From contig JANUWI010000009.1 of the NCBI GenBank assembly GCA_025504975.1, positions 496,001-560,000 of the forward strand: a stretch of 64,000 bases of DNA, given 5' to 3'. The DNA is from Plenodomus lindquistii (taxonomy: Eukaryota > Ascomycota > Dothideomycetes > Pleosporales > Leptosphaeriaceae). Positions within the stretch are counted from its first letter, which is position 1; the number at the start of each line of letters is the position of its first letter. The translations under genes and the position numbers were made by a program. The notes under the pieces were generated by a model, which saw only the letters and a list, made by a program, of their open reading frames with translations, ran no database searches and was not told the DNA's origin. Shown here one piece after another: positions 22,967 to 35,340 of the stretch.

Positions 22967-24591
22967 TTACTGGCCAGGTGAGATCAAAAGTCCCTTCTTC
23001 TGAGCATCGTGAGCCCAGCCACCGGCAAGCGCCTGTCCACCATTCTGGATACCATAATCCTTTATCCTGGCCTCGAGCTCTGGTCTGAAGTGCCTAATAA
23101 GACCCTGAAGTGGCCATGCAAAAGCCTCACCCAGAGCGCAAATGGTGTGTCCCTCAACCTGCTTGGTCAACTCCTGTAACATGTCGATCTCACGCTCGCG
23201 CGCCTGACCCTTGGAGAAGCGGTCCATGATCTGATGTGTCCACTTTGATCCCTCACGGCATGGTGTGCATTGACCACACGACTCGTGGTGGTAGAACTTT
23301 GCAAGACGAGTGATGGCGCGGACAACGTCAGTTGACTTGTCCATGACGATGACTGCGGCGGTACCGAAACCAGACTGTGAGTCCTTCAGGGCATCAAAGT
23401 CCATGAGCTGGTCGTCGCAGATGTGCTTGGGGAGAATGGGAGTGGAGGAGCCCCCAGGAATCACAGCCTTGAGGTTGTCCCAGCCACCACGGACACCGCC
23501 GCAGTGTTTGTCGATGAGATCACGAAGGGGAATAGACATCTCTTCCTCGACTACACATGGCTTGTTGACGTGTCCAGAGATGGCGTAGAGCTTGGTGCCC
23601 TGGTTCCGCTCACGACCGAAACTGGCGAACCAGCTGCCTCCTCGTCGGCAAATGGTGGGTGCAACAGCAATGGTCTCAACGTTGGCGACCGTTGATGGGC
23701 ATCCGAACAATCCGACGGCAGCCGGGAACGGAGGCTTCAAGCGGGGCTTGCCAGGCTTGCCCTCCAACGACTCAATGAGTGAGGTCTCCTCACCGCAGAC
23801 GTAGGCGCCCATTCCTCGGTGGACGTATACATCGAAATCGTAGCCGGATCCGCATGCGTTCTTTCCGATCAGACCGGCTTGGTATGCCTCCTGGATGGCA
23901 CGCTCGAGTACGGTCGCTTCGTGGTAGAATTCTCCACGGATGTAGATGTAGGCGGCGGTAGCGTTCATGGCACGTCCAGCAACGAGGCACCCCTCGATGA
24001 GCTTGTGGGGGTCCTTGCGCATGATTTCGCGATCCTTGCAGGTTCCGGGCTCACCCTCGTCGGCATTGACGACCAAGTAGCGGGGCTTGTCGTCCTTGTC
24101 CCAATCTTTGAAGTTCATGAACGACTGTAGACAGTCAGTGAAGCCCTCACATGACGTTGTTGCTGTGCGTGACATACCCATTTCAAACCCGAGGGGAAAC
24201 CAGCGCCACCTCGGCCACGGAGACCAGATGTCTTGATCTCGGAGATGATCTGTATCGGTCAGCCTTCTTCCGTACATTTCCCACTGCCATTACGCACCCA
24301 GTCGTGGCCCTTGAGTAGAATCTCCTTGGTCTTGTACCAGTCTCCGTACTTCTGGGCGCTCTTCAAGTCCGCACCATGGTGTCCATACAAGTTCTGGAAG
24401 ATACGGTCCTGGTCCTTGAGGCCGCCGTATGTCCGCACAGGCGCAGCATCCTGCACTGTCGCCAACGACCTCTTCTGTGTCCGGTTCTGGGGTGCAGCAG
24501 CCGAGCGGCGTGCAGCTGCCGTCGCAGCAGGCAGAGCGCGGTGGGCGGCCGCACTGAGCGCCGATGTGGCAGGGGCGTGTCGGGCGAGCAT
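22967..24591 (-). CDS. nuo51: Complex I 51-kDa flavoprotein subunit (NDUFV1/NUO51)
   Basis: The NADH-oxidising subunit of mitochondrial complex I; it binds FMN and the 4Fe-4S cluster N3. Exons 24591-24298, 24249-24178 and 24124-22967 give 507 residues, close to fungal orthologues. Introns are 48 and 53 nt. The first 40 or so residues (MLARHAPATSALSAAAHRAL, Arg/Ala-rich) are a mitochondrial presequence. The mature protein shows the NADH/FMN glycine-rich loop (LRGRGGAGFPSGLKW, split by intron 2), the FMN segment NADEGEPGTCKDRE, and the N3 cluster cysteines in SCGQCTPCREG plus a later Cys in HTICALGEA. An in-frame upstream Met would extend the N-terminus, but the presequence argues for 24591. 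Confidence 0.95.
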
Positions 24592-25527
24592 CGTGGGCGC
24601 TGTATGTGGATTGTGTCGCGCAATTGATGCTCGGGGTTGCGGCGAGCGGGCGTTGGCGATGCTCGATGTGGCGGTCGTGAAGTTCGATTCGGATGACTTG
24701 AACGGATCTTGGCGCGTTTGATTGGCTGTTCGCCAGATCGTTGACATCAATACGCTAGGACAACATCAGTGTCCAGCGCTCTTGTCAGTGAACGTACCGT
24801 CACATGCTACCTCTCTGACTCAAGGCGACATGTACTTCTAGGAAGCTACCCCGAAAACCCACGTGCACCCATTCTTGGGCTGGGTGTATTGTGCAGATGG
24901 CGACACTACTGCATATGCCCTGGTGTGTGCTCATCAGCTGTACACGGCCGAGCTGCAGAGCAGGCTCAAATCTGCGATTATACTCTCCAGCTCTTGTGAC
25001 CATCCGCGAAGGAAGTCACTCGGTCTCGTCTCAGCTACGAAGCAGTCCGTATTTATTATGTCCCCATCTCACCTTGACAGCATGATGCTGGAGCCTATAC
25101 AGCAGCAGGGAGACAACAAAGGCACGCCAATCTAACACAATATCCTAGGTTTCTACTACTCCTAGAGAATACACGTAACATCTGACGATCTTTGGTGGAA
25201 TTCCTTTTTGCATGATCACTTCAGCTTGCTTCCCTCCTGAAACCTGGCAAGTCAACTATCTCGGCCAACGTGTTGCTCACTCATATCGGATTCAGGTCTG
25301 TCCTCAGCAAACTAAGCCGCAAATGCATCCTTCCCCTTGATCACAGATGGCTACGCACGTGCTCCTCGCGACCATTGACCTGCGTACCTAGACGAGCATG
25401 TGTTCACAAACATCAAACTTGTTTTGTTGTTATAATAGCACAGTCGGCTGGCTTGATTCCACTGCCTCTTCAATATCTTGATCAGTCTTCTTGAAAAGCC
25501 AAGCGTTCACACGATCTCGACACGAGG
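24592..25527. other. Intergenic with one copy of the dispersed repeat
   Basis: The left side is the nuo51 promoter. The middle carries the diverged repeat at 25039-25199. The right side is the promoter of the second member of the unrecognised pair. No further gene is seen. Confidence 0.45.
25039..25199 (+). repeat. Diverged dispersed repeat, copy B
   Basis: Partner of 13024-13180, in the same orientation, about 12 kb away. It ends roughly 330 bases before the start codon at 25528. The paralogous genes near the two copies lie in opposite orientations while the repeats lie in the same one, so the repeat was probably not carried along by the gene duplication. Confidence 0.5.
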
Positions 25528-27439
25528 ATGTTCACTCACTCAGCTCAGGATATGAAGGCCTTGTTCTCCGAAGCCAATTCGAAACAAACTCGTCTTTACC
25601 AGTATTTAGAGCGCCTAGGCTTCCGCGCATACACTCCCAAGCCTGGATCTAAAGGTGGCGTCTCGTTCACCAAGAAGGAACTAAAAGACTTTTACAACAG
25701 TTTGCGGGAGGCAGCAAACAAGCACTTCGGCGGTTTCAAAAGCCCTGAAGATACACAGAATGCCTTGCTAAACGACGCCTCGCCCGTTCATGAAGCGATA
25801 CGTAATTTGTTGACCGAATTTGGCCCGAAGATCTGGAACGCAGGCTTCGCAAGTCGTTCCTTGGATATATTGGACGTGGAGTATCCGAGGCACCTATTGT
25901 ATGAAAATCTTGAAGATCGGTCACTGTAAGTCATCTCTTCCGTCGATACAACATCCTGCTGACCAAATACAAAGTATAGAACGTGCGATCTATGGATGGA
26001 TCATTAGACGTGCCCGTCGGGTAGGGAAGGGGAGTCTGACATCGCTTGACGAGAGTCAAGCAAATTTGGAAGAAGCAAGTCACTCAGACTCGATGTACTC
26101 GCCAGATGAGGAACCTCTGTATCGGGCCGCTACAGCAGTCATGTTTCCCCCTAGCCGTCGGACTGGCAAAGAACCATCCCCACCACTGTTTCCGTCGGCA
26201 CCTCTTGCAAACAGGCAAGTCGCACGGAAGACCCATCATAAGAAGAGAACTGCCCTGGAGTACAATGACAATGTGACCATGCCATATCCGCTCCGGTCGC
26301 GAAGGATCTCATCAGAGTCAGCTGGGCCCCTTGATAAACTTAATTTCGATACGCCACCAGTCCCACGCATGCCAAAGCGCAAAAGGGCTGAAGTGCCAGC
26401 AGGTACGACTTTCAAGAATCTAGAGGATATCGCAGGTTCTAAAGGGATTAAGCGCTGGAACTCCACCGCCGGATCATCACTCCTCAGAGATTTTATTCGT
26501 GGGCCATCAAATATGCCACTTGTTGAAAGACAAGCAACAAAAGGTCCACAGCGACCATCAAGTGTTGATGAGGATCCGACGAATGGAGAACTCCAAGGCG
26601 CAAACACGGCTAGTAAGTTCAGATCCAACACATCTGATGATGAGACTCATGACACCACTGCATCTGATGATACGGTTGATGGCCCAACCATACCGCGTGC
26701 TTTCTGCACGAAGTCGACCGTACGAGGCGATCCTACCTCACTCACCGCCGACCTGAATCTAAGTAAAGACGGCTATACACTTCCTATACGAGGCACAACC
26801 TCTGCACAGGACAAGTCACTCTCGAATCTATCACACAACGCGACCTCCAGTCAGCTTTCAAATTCTTCCAACAGCGCAACAGTTCTTCAAGAACCAGCGT
26901 CCACCCGCGATTCTCCCCAAGAACCCGATCATCACACAGCAGATCTTCAGAAAGACAAGCTCGATCTGGCACTTGGTCTATTCGACGTTCTTATGTCTGG
27001 TAGCCCCGAGAAGCATGATCTAGTAGTTCTGGAAAAGGCCATTCGCCTCGTCGAAACAGTTTCGATTGCTGACGCACAACGCCTTCACCGAAACTATGGT
27101 GACGCAAGTACACAATACCGAGCGGTGCTTCAGAGCTGGTTGGCATGTGTGAACGTGCTGGTATCTTTCCGCAGGTTAACAAACTTCAGTGGTGAAAAGA
27201 GTGAGCGAACCGCTTTTCTCAAAACGTTGCCTATGGAAGACAGACTTTCAGCGTATCAGCTGCTGGCCAGACCTGCTGCGGAACTAGCTATAGATATGGG
27301 CCAGTTCTCAAGAACACTGGCTCGTGTGTTGTTTCCGATGGCGTCATGGCCTGATGGTTTGAGTATAGATGAGATGGAAGCACTCACTTCCGTGTTCAAT
27401 GGTCGGCTGGTGAACTGGTTCAAGAAGGAGGAGGTTTAG
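25528..27439 (+). CDS. Unrecognised two-exon gene, member 2 of a local paralogous pair
   Basis: Exons 25528-25925 and 25975-27439, 620 residues. The 49-nt intron (25926-25974; GTAAGT...CTGACC...CAAAG) splits a Leu codon exactly where it is split in the gene at 8826-10980. Shared blocks include LERLGFR.YT, FASRSLD..DV.YPRHLLYENL, RAIYGWII near the start, and SPEKHDL, WL.CVN.LV.FR, KSERTA, A.KLA/AELA, LFPMASWP.GL near the end. The middle is Ser/Thr/Asp-rich and divergent but keeps a basic KTHHKKRTAL patch and a GIKRWN segment that match the paralogue weakly. It is about 80 residues shorter because of the middle. Function unknown; a nuclear role is only suggested by the basic patch. Confidence 0.85.
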
Positions 27440-29962
27440 CGTGATGTCACAGGCGGGTGGAAAAGTCAACTCAAATGCATAATGTTAAGTTACAGCCAGA
27501 GCACACATGTAAGCTTCTGGATTTCATATGGAAGAGACACAACATGGGGACCCAATGCGCGTAATTCGATGCAACTTGTGGTAAGAGAGCGGCAAACGCT
27601 GATTCTCACATCTACTAGAGCAACGAGGACAATACACACTCCATGGAGCTGGGGTTCCATACTTTCGTGCATCTGCGGACCGCGCGGGCAGACTTCTCAT
27701 GCCAGCTCGTGAGATGCTTTTCGAAGAAGCAGACGAGGCGTGTGTCGTGAAGCAAGAGCTGTGAGTGTGGGTGGGTATTTATATGCGAATCACCCGGCTG
27801 CCTTCTCATACGTGCTGACGGTGCTACTTTGATTCCTGGGGGTGTAGACGGCGAAGAGGCATATGGAGTGAGATTGAGACAGTCTTTTCGAATGGTCCAT
27901 GTAAGTGCTTGCGAATCTTATGTGTTTGAACCTTTGTTCCGATTTGAATCGTCTGCACATGACCCCCTCTCATGGCACTGGAATATGATCATCTTGAGTT
28001 TGAAGCATGTAATGTGCTGGCAGGGGGGAGAGAGAAGCCGCAAGGGATTGACGGAGGTTCTTATAAAATGACAGCCAAACCTTTCGCCATTTGGGGATCA
28101 TCGGTAGATTTTGGAATACAGCGAAAGCGGCCAGAAGCACATGGGACAGTGCAAGCGTATTTTCGAGACACGCATTAGGTCTCCAGACAGTCAATTCGTC
28201 ACACGAAAGATCATCCGATTGTGCACCTTCTCAGGGCGCTCCAACATTAGATGAAGATGGCATTGCTTTTGGAATCAATAGAATAGAGTGTAGTGAAGGA
28301 GTCACTGTGGGCTTGAGCCTGAAGAGATTATTTATAAGGGATCCAGGAGAGTACAGGCACACCCATGAAATCTTGGAAGCATGATTACGAGACATGTTGG
28401 AAATCCGAGAACAACGCACGTTTGGTTGTCGCCAATTCACTTCGGAAGACGCACATCAATATAATTCGTAGAGATTCGGGTACAGGTTGTGACAGTGTCA
28501 TGGACGATCTGTGTGAGATCCTTGGACTGTGTGTCCGCTTCTCATGGGCTTTCTGAAAAGGCCTCCAGTTTCACGAAATATATCACTCCGCGAGTGAGAT
28601 CTTGTCCCACGGTATAACATGTTCAACTCACCCCACGACATCAAGCCATCCCATCGGCTGGAGTATCTTTTGGTAGAAAGAACCACTGGGAAAGCCAGGC
28701 ATAGGTCCTGACAGACGATTTCTGGATGTCTCTATTCGTCAAACCGAGGAAAGAGGAGGACATCACATTCCAATGACTACTTTTCAATACTGAGTCACAA
28801 GGACCACAGCCATGTTTGCGGTCGTGGAAGTAACACAAGTAGTCGTGCGTACTTCGTTTCCTGAGATCGCAGCAACCCCCCTCCAACTTCTCACGGCTGG
28901 AAGGTGGGATGATTTTTAAAACACATCCGACTGACCACTCCATCTTTCAGGTAACGTGTTCAACAATCGTGATGTCGAGGAAAGAAGCAGAGAATGTGAG
29001 GCTTTTATACACGTATGTAGCGCAGCATAGTATCGATACTACATCATCCGTTTTTTTTGAAGGTCCGCTTTGGTACCATTATACGGAGGAGCTCACATGT
29101 GACGGTACACTTGTACGTTGTATATCGATATACTTTCAACCCTCCTAGGTACGCAAGCCTGGTGCATGCAAGTAGTGATCAAAGTTTTGGGGATTTGATT
29201 CTCCGCAAACATGCAATAGGATGTTATCGGTTTGGAAGTGCCGCCCTGATCGCGAGACAGGAACTCGCACAGCACGCATGGTAAAGGCCTCACTCCATTT
29301 TGACACCCAGCAGAGTCATTTCTCTCCATGTGCACTTCTCACAGTGGTTTCGTCACATGTGAATATTCTGATCCGAACCCACAGTCATGCATGTTGTCCA
29401 GAAAGTTTTCAAGTCCAAGCTCACGGCGAAACATGTCTTGCATTTCGATCAATTTTGGATAAAGCAAAGCAAAGACATGATGCCTGCCACTCGTCATCTT
29501 ACACATACGAATCTAAGTTTTCGGTTTTGGGAAACGAAGCAAGTTGCAATGATGTGAAGGAGATAACGATCGTGAAGATGGAGGGGTATTTATACGCATC
29601 CCCTCATCTCATCGTCTACTTTAGAGGGCGGTCCGGCAATGCATGTAATTGTGGTTTCTGACGTATAGTGACATTGCGGAACTACCGACCCTGCGCCAAA
29701 ATGCGTGTTGTATGTGTTCCGATAGCGCACTTACGCTACCACTCATGAACATACAAATCATGATTGGATATTTGAAAATCTCCAGGGATACCAACTTGAG
29801 CCTTCGAAGGTGGATCACGAGACAAAGACGTCTATATAAACCTCTGCTCTCCTCTTCATATATCCCCATCACACACACCATCCCCTTGGATCCAAAAGGT
29901 ACCCAGAGAGGTTACATATCTGCGTCTCGCCCTGCTTCCACAAATTCGACCAGTTGAACACC
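27440..29962. other. Gene-free 2.5 kb with repeated TATA-like elements
   Basis: No ORF here is convincing on either strand. TATA-like sequences occur at 27776-27785, 28062-28068, 28331-28338, 29003-29010, 29586-29595 and 29833-29840. The first and fifth share the pattern ggtatttataYgc. No tRNA, transposon ORF or terminal repeat is recognisable. Confidence 0.4.
29833..29840 (+). promoter_or_regulatory. TATA box (TATATAAA)
   Basis: A consensus TATATAAA followed by about 110 bases of C/T-rich leader with CACACACC, about 130 bases before the ATG at 29963. It is the best core promoter in the gene-free stretch. Confidence 0.4.
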
Positions 29963-30085
29963 ATGCCGTCGTCTCGCCTCCGCTCCTCAAAATTCATCTC
30001 CAATGCTTCTGATGTTCTCTCCTCCCCGGAGCATCCGAGACAGCATATCTTTGGACCCATGACTTTGCGGATTTCGCTTTTCTAG
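29963..30085 (+). CDS. Possible small ORF, 40 residues
   Basis: ATG at 29963 in the context gaacaccATG, stop TAG at 30083-30085. The peptide begins MPSSRLRSSKFI and ends MTLRISLF; it is basic, Ser-rich, without signal peptide or known motif. Support is only the TATA box and CT-rich leader just upstream. It lies 187 bases from the stop codon of the convergent IBTK-like gene, so the same transcript could instead be a non-coding RNA. Confidence 0.25.
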   Translation: MPSSRLRSSKFISNASDVLSSPEHPRQHIFGPMTLRISLF

Positions 30086-30271
30086 GGCAGACATGCACCA
30101 AATCTAGACTTGTCAACGCGGGTCCGAAAACGTAAAGTGAACAATACAATACATGTGTGTATGTTTTCTTGTATCAAACGGCAAGAACGGGACTGAAGTT
30201 TCTTTTGATAACCTCTCGGAATATGCTGGTATATGTAATGTGCTATAATATTCTTTTTTTCATGTTATCAC

Positions 30272-33200
30272 TTACACAGGAGCAGATGCCTGCCGTTGTC
30301 CCCCCTGTGACACAGGCACCGGCCCTGACCCTGACCCGCTTTCTCGAGTCTGCCCTTGTGGTCTGCCACCTCTTCCGCCACCACGACCACGACCACCCCG
30401 ACCAATCCTCCCTCTTCCACCGCGCGTTCGTTCACCATCCTGTCTCTCCGCTCGCTCACCACCGTCTCGCCTCGGTGCAGATTTCGACTGAGCCTTTTCC
30501 GCATGGACAGCCCCCCCTGCATCAACATTGACATCCCGACTCCCCTTTCCCCTCTCCACATCCTCATCACCCTCCTTTTTGCTCCCTCGTCCCGGGGCCT
30601 TTCCGCCCCTCCCATCACCTCTCGCTTTACCCCTACCACGGCCCGCAGCCTTAGCAGCACGTTCTGCCGTCCGCTTTGCTTGTTCTTCTTCCTCCATGGC
30701 ACGCCGACTTTCTTGATCCCACCACGCTTGAAACTCTTGTTCTTGTTGGATCTCTTGGAGACTGCGTTTGGCTGCTGCATCGCGGATCGAGGCTTTCTCT
30801 GCTTCTTGCAGGGATAGGATCTCCATCATGCTGAGGTTCTGGCTTGGTGATGTAGGGTCGTGCTGTGGGAGTGGTATGTGTCGGACAGAGCGAGGGGTTG
30901 GGATCGGGTCGGTAGAAACCGACATGCCTCTTTCGTTGGCGGCCGGTCTGGCTGGTGAAGAGGGCGCGCCACTCTGGGTACTCGTTGATACGGTCTGCTT
31001 ATCTTTATGTTTGGAGGTGTTCTTGTTGGCTACCGTCTGTCGCATCGTGAGCTGCGGCGTGCTAGATGTTCGCGACGGCTGAGGTGATGACTTTGGTGAT
31101 GCTTGTGCGATTGGGAGTACAAGAGGACTGTTGCTGGGCTTTCGAGCCGTGGCCTGCCATGGTGACACAACAGGTGGTGTTGGTGACGGCTTTTCGATAG
31201 GCGTTCCCAACTGTTGTGCTTGCTGAAGGCGCTTCCGTTCTTTCTGTGACATCCTGGTGCTGGCTGCTTTGGCCATACGTTCGTTCTCTCCTCGAGACAA
31301 GCCAAGGCTCAAATTCGAAGGTGTAGCAGACGAATCTTGAGCCATGATATCTTTGAGGTCGAGTTTGGCAGCTGCTAGAGGAGCAGTACCCCATGGTTGA
31401 CCTGGTGTTCTTGCTGGTTGCATCGCAGGCGGAGGTAGGGTAGTCAGGGACTTGGCCGGCATATCCGCTCCTAGGTCGAAGCTATGTGGCGAAAATTGAC
31501 TTTGCCTCTGGACTGCAGCCCATGGTGCTTTTGGAGAGCTGACCGAAGAGTCTATAGACTTACTTCCAGCACCATCCTCGGTAAACTTTAAGGGCTTGAT
31601 CTTCCGACCCAGTGGTTCGTCGTCATCATCGTCTCCATCAGACATCTCGAACATGAGATCTTGGACTGAATGCTTGCCTTTGAGCGCAGGAGCCAAGACC
31701 GGGCTTTTGACCTCCTTTGACGCACGCCGTCGATTGCGTTGACGCAAAGGCGAGGCCGCTACTTCTTCCAAACTCTGAGCTCGGAAAGATGTGGAAGCGT
31801 TGTCGCCATCTGCATACTTATTGGAAAGGACTATAGCGTCAATCTTGGCACGTTTACTGCGTTCGATCCGCTCCGCGAGCTCTGGGTATCGGTCGAATAG
31901 CAGTGCCTCCGCACGCCCACTTTTTGCAAACGGCAGGTAGGCGAGCTGGTTGTCGTGGACGACTTGGTTGAGCTCTAGTAGTAGGTCCTCGTCGAGCTCA
32001 TCGAGAGATCTAAGTAATGTTAGTGGCGAATGTTCCATGGTGCCTCAGTGACATACCCGTTCTGCATGACCGCTTCTAAGCTGAGGCAGACGTATTCCAG
32101 TGCAGCGTCTTTAAACTCTGCTACTGAACTTGGCGCGACTGCGGTAAGGAGCGAGCAGACGTTGCGAGCATTCACTGTACGGTCATTAGCAAACGACTTC
32201 TGTATTGTTCATCATGACTTACCATATCGGCCAATCAGTCTTTGACAGATTTGCGAAAGGCGATCAAGCATCAATTCGTTGGCGACAGACATGACATCCA
32301 TAACATGATCGAGCAGCTCGTCAAGAGCGAGAAGATCGTTAAGATCCTCACTCGTCACGTCCTCGAAAATCTCCTCACCGGCATCGGTATACAGATGACG
32401 CACCACTAATTCGAAAAGATGTGTCTCAACATGCGTCAAATCAATGTGAACAAGTGCGGATTCTTCTGTGCGCCTTCCAGCCAGCCACTGTCCGCCTGCA
32501 CGTCCCCTGAACAGGCCTTCGAAGAATGGGCACCTTTGGCAGATGATGTCCGAGTGCAGGAGCATTTCGCCATCAGCAAGATCAACAATGACATCGCCAC
32601 TCTCGAAAAATGATTGATCCTTGATGGCAAGCTCCAGGTCCATATGTAGTGATCGCCGAGGATTGACCATCTGGCGAACAGCAGGTTCAAGCTGGCGAAG
32701 TTCAAGTCGAGAAGCAACCTTCATCAACTCCGTTCGAACGCCACGGTATCTGTATGCTAGTGTAGGATAGTGCCGAGTGACATTCCAGAAGTCCACGACC
32801 GAGTCAGTGTAAAGGTAAAGGACAAAGTTGAAAATGGTGAGGAAGTCGAGGCCCTGGAATTGGACCAACACCCGTGGCCCATCGATTTTGATGGTCAGTA
32901 ACTCAGGTATGACAACGTCGGCACCTCTCAATCGGAAGTCTAGGAGGGCATCTCGAAACACTCTGCTTCGTCCAGCCAGAATCAATTCATGGACGGGTAT
33001 GTGGACGTCCGACGTTGTCGTGCCCACTTCCATGTTGTATGTCCGATCCTCGGTCACGGCAGGTCCTTGCAGTATTTCAGCAACCTCTGCTTCCAGATCT
33101 TTTGACTTCAGAGCTCGCTTGCGAAGACCTTGCGAGTCTCCAGACTTGCGCCAAAATCTGGGCTCGGGTTCGTCGTCGTCCGAAGTCTCCTCGTAGTTTG

Positions 33201-35340
33201 TCATCTTATGGAAAGGAAGTAGCGGAGAAACCTCATCCCATAGGTTCGGCTCGTCGACACCTATCTGATTCCTTGTCACGTCACAGTCCTTTCGTATAGC
33301 GGCATACGCTCCGAATGCCGAAGCTCGAACAGCGATAACACGCGTTAAGCCTGATACACGCTGGAACTTGAAGTCGTGTGGTCTAGCTTCTGCAGCATTG
33401 ACAGTAGCGGCATTCCTGATTGTGGCACGTTTGGTCCTCCTCCATACGCTACCCACTTCCGTCGTCAAGATCACAGATCCATCCTGGTCAACATCGACAT
33501 CTCTTGCTGCCATATGGGACTTGTTGGAGGACCAGATGCGATAAGGTGCAGATAAGGCCCCACGAATCTGCTTAGGATTGGTGGTCGATGTAGTGGCATC
33601 TTGCGAGCCTTCCGTGCGCCGGCTTACTGCGACCGTAAAAACCTCGCCAGAAGTTGTGAGTGCACATATGGTGTCGCCACCCGAAGTAATTTTCTTGACC
33701 TTGTTTGGAGCAGTATCGTATTTGGTGGTCAACCAGCTCTCTTTTAGGAAATTGCTGGTGAACCCCTCAAGTGGAAAATTCACTTTCGCGTACCCGTAGT
33801 TTGCAAAGACCCAAACCTCGCGATTCTCTAGTAAGCATATGGTAGCGCCATCAATAGCTGAAACCGAATGGATAGGACTGGAGAAGAGCGCAGCAGCGAT
33901 CTTTCGAGGAATGACCTGCATCTCAAGCGACCGAGCATCAGAATCAACGATGCCTAGCTGGCCTTCGTTTTTGCCAAATGTGTAAAGCGAAGTGGTCGTG
34001 TGCACCACAGAATGAATGCGCGATGCGGCAATACCAGTAACGATGTCACGCTTCAGAGGACCGAAGATCTGTCGCGGAATTGTTGAGATGGGATCATCGT
34101 CTTTTAGGGTGGGTTTAGGCAGGCTATAACCAAGCTGTCCGTAAGCGTTATTGCCCCAAGAGTAAACTTCACCTTCTTCAGTAATTGCTAGGGTATGGTT
34201 CTGCCCCAGAGCGACAGAAGCGACTTTTTTCTGACCTAAGCCACCACCTTCAATGCAGGTGAACTGGTATCTTGTGGTCTCGCTACCTGTGCCTAGACGG
34301 CCTCCAGGTCCATGACCACACATGTACAGATTCGAGACTGGATCGGTAGTGAGCACTGCCGTATGCAGTTTCGACATGCGCACATCCTGGATGACGATTG
34401 GTGTATTGCGGACATGAGTAGGAAGCTCGACTGTTCCTCTTGGCTGCACGGGTCCAAGATCTGGCGCCGGCATCCCCATTGCTGCCCAATATTGGGCCTG
34501 CCTTTCGCGATGTTCTCTATAGAATCGCTGGAGCAGGTGGTCTGGTCGCCGTATCGTGATACGCTCAGGGTATTGACGGTCATCTTCGTCGCCGAAACCA
34601 AGCGTCACGTTCTTGTTGCTTCCAAAAGTATACACCTCATCACCACCCAGTAGAACAGGCGGGACGATTAATCGCTTGCGGTTCTCATCGTCCGCATCGC
34701 CACTGTCGCCATGCGCAATCTCATCGTCTGAATCTACGTCTGATACAGGTGCTTCTTCTGGGCGTAACGTGCGATCCTTTATGGTCATTGTAAAGAGATC
34801 CAACGGGCCAAACCCTTCCTTATCCTTGATCTTCACTAGACCCCGCGCATGCTGGTTGAATCCGCTGGATCCTTGGCCAAGTATGTCTTGCGTGTCTCGA
34901 TTCAAAATCAGTCGAGCAACAGCAATGTTGCCGAAGTAGAAGGCGCGATGCAGCGCAGTCCAGCCATTCTCCGCATCCTGAACGTACAAATCTGTCCAAG
35001 CATGTTCAAGGAGTGCTTGCGCAAAATCCACGGCATTTTCCGCAGTCGAAGACGCAGCATGATGAAGTAGCGTCATGCCAGCTGCATCGCGACTGTTGAC
35101 ATCTGATCGATTCAGATTCAGGCCGACACCCACTCCAGGTTTGCGACTCTTTGCGCTCGCCATGGGTGACGCATTGTAGCTGCCTGGGCTGCTGTTCACT
35201 GCTGCGCCATGTCCTCCTCCTTGCCAACTAGCAAACGTCTTTTGTGTTGCAGGGCGGGACGTATGCGCGGCGGTCGCGAGGACATGTCGGAAATTGTCGA
35301 CATCATCTTCGAGGTAGTATTTCCAGAGATATCCGCTCAT
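30272..35340 (-). CDS. IBTK-like ankyrin/RCC1/BTB-BTB protein with RGG tail
   Basis: Probable Cullin-3 substrate adaptor, by analogy with human IBTK. Exons 35340-32223, 32174-32057 and 32009-30272, 1657 residues; introns of 48 and 47 nt with strong consensus join the three frames. I start at MSGYLWKYYL, as the 19 residues before it look untranslated. Order: ankyrin repeats (about 85-160, GMTLLHHAA and GWTALHRAFYFGN), an RCC1 propeller (about 230-650, EVYSWGNNAYGQLGY, LYTFGKNEGQLG), BTB1 (around 785-880, VPVHELILAGRSRVF-like), BTB2 (about 930-1030, MLLHSDIICQRCPFFEGLFRG), then a Ser/Pro-rich region and an Arg/Gly-rich end with RGGRGR repeats. The RGG end suggests RNA binding, which I do not recall in IBTK. 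Start and domain calls are good; partner is inferred. Confidence 0.88.

Noticed and set aside
24592..24750. Longer N-terminus for the complex I subunit
   Set aside because: In-frame Met codons exist upstream, but the sequence starting MLARHAP is a good presequence and matches the usual length.
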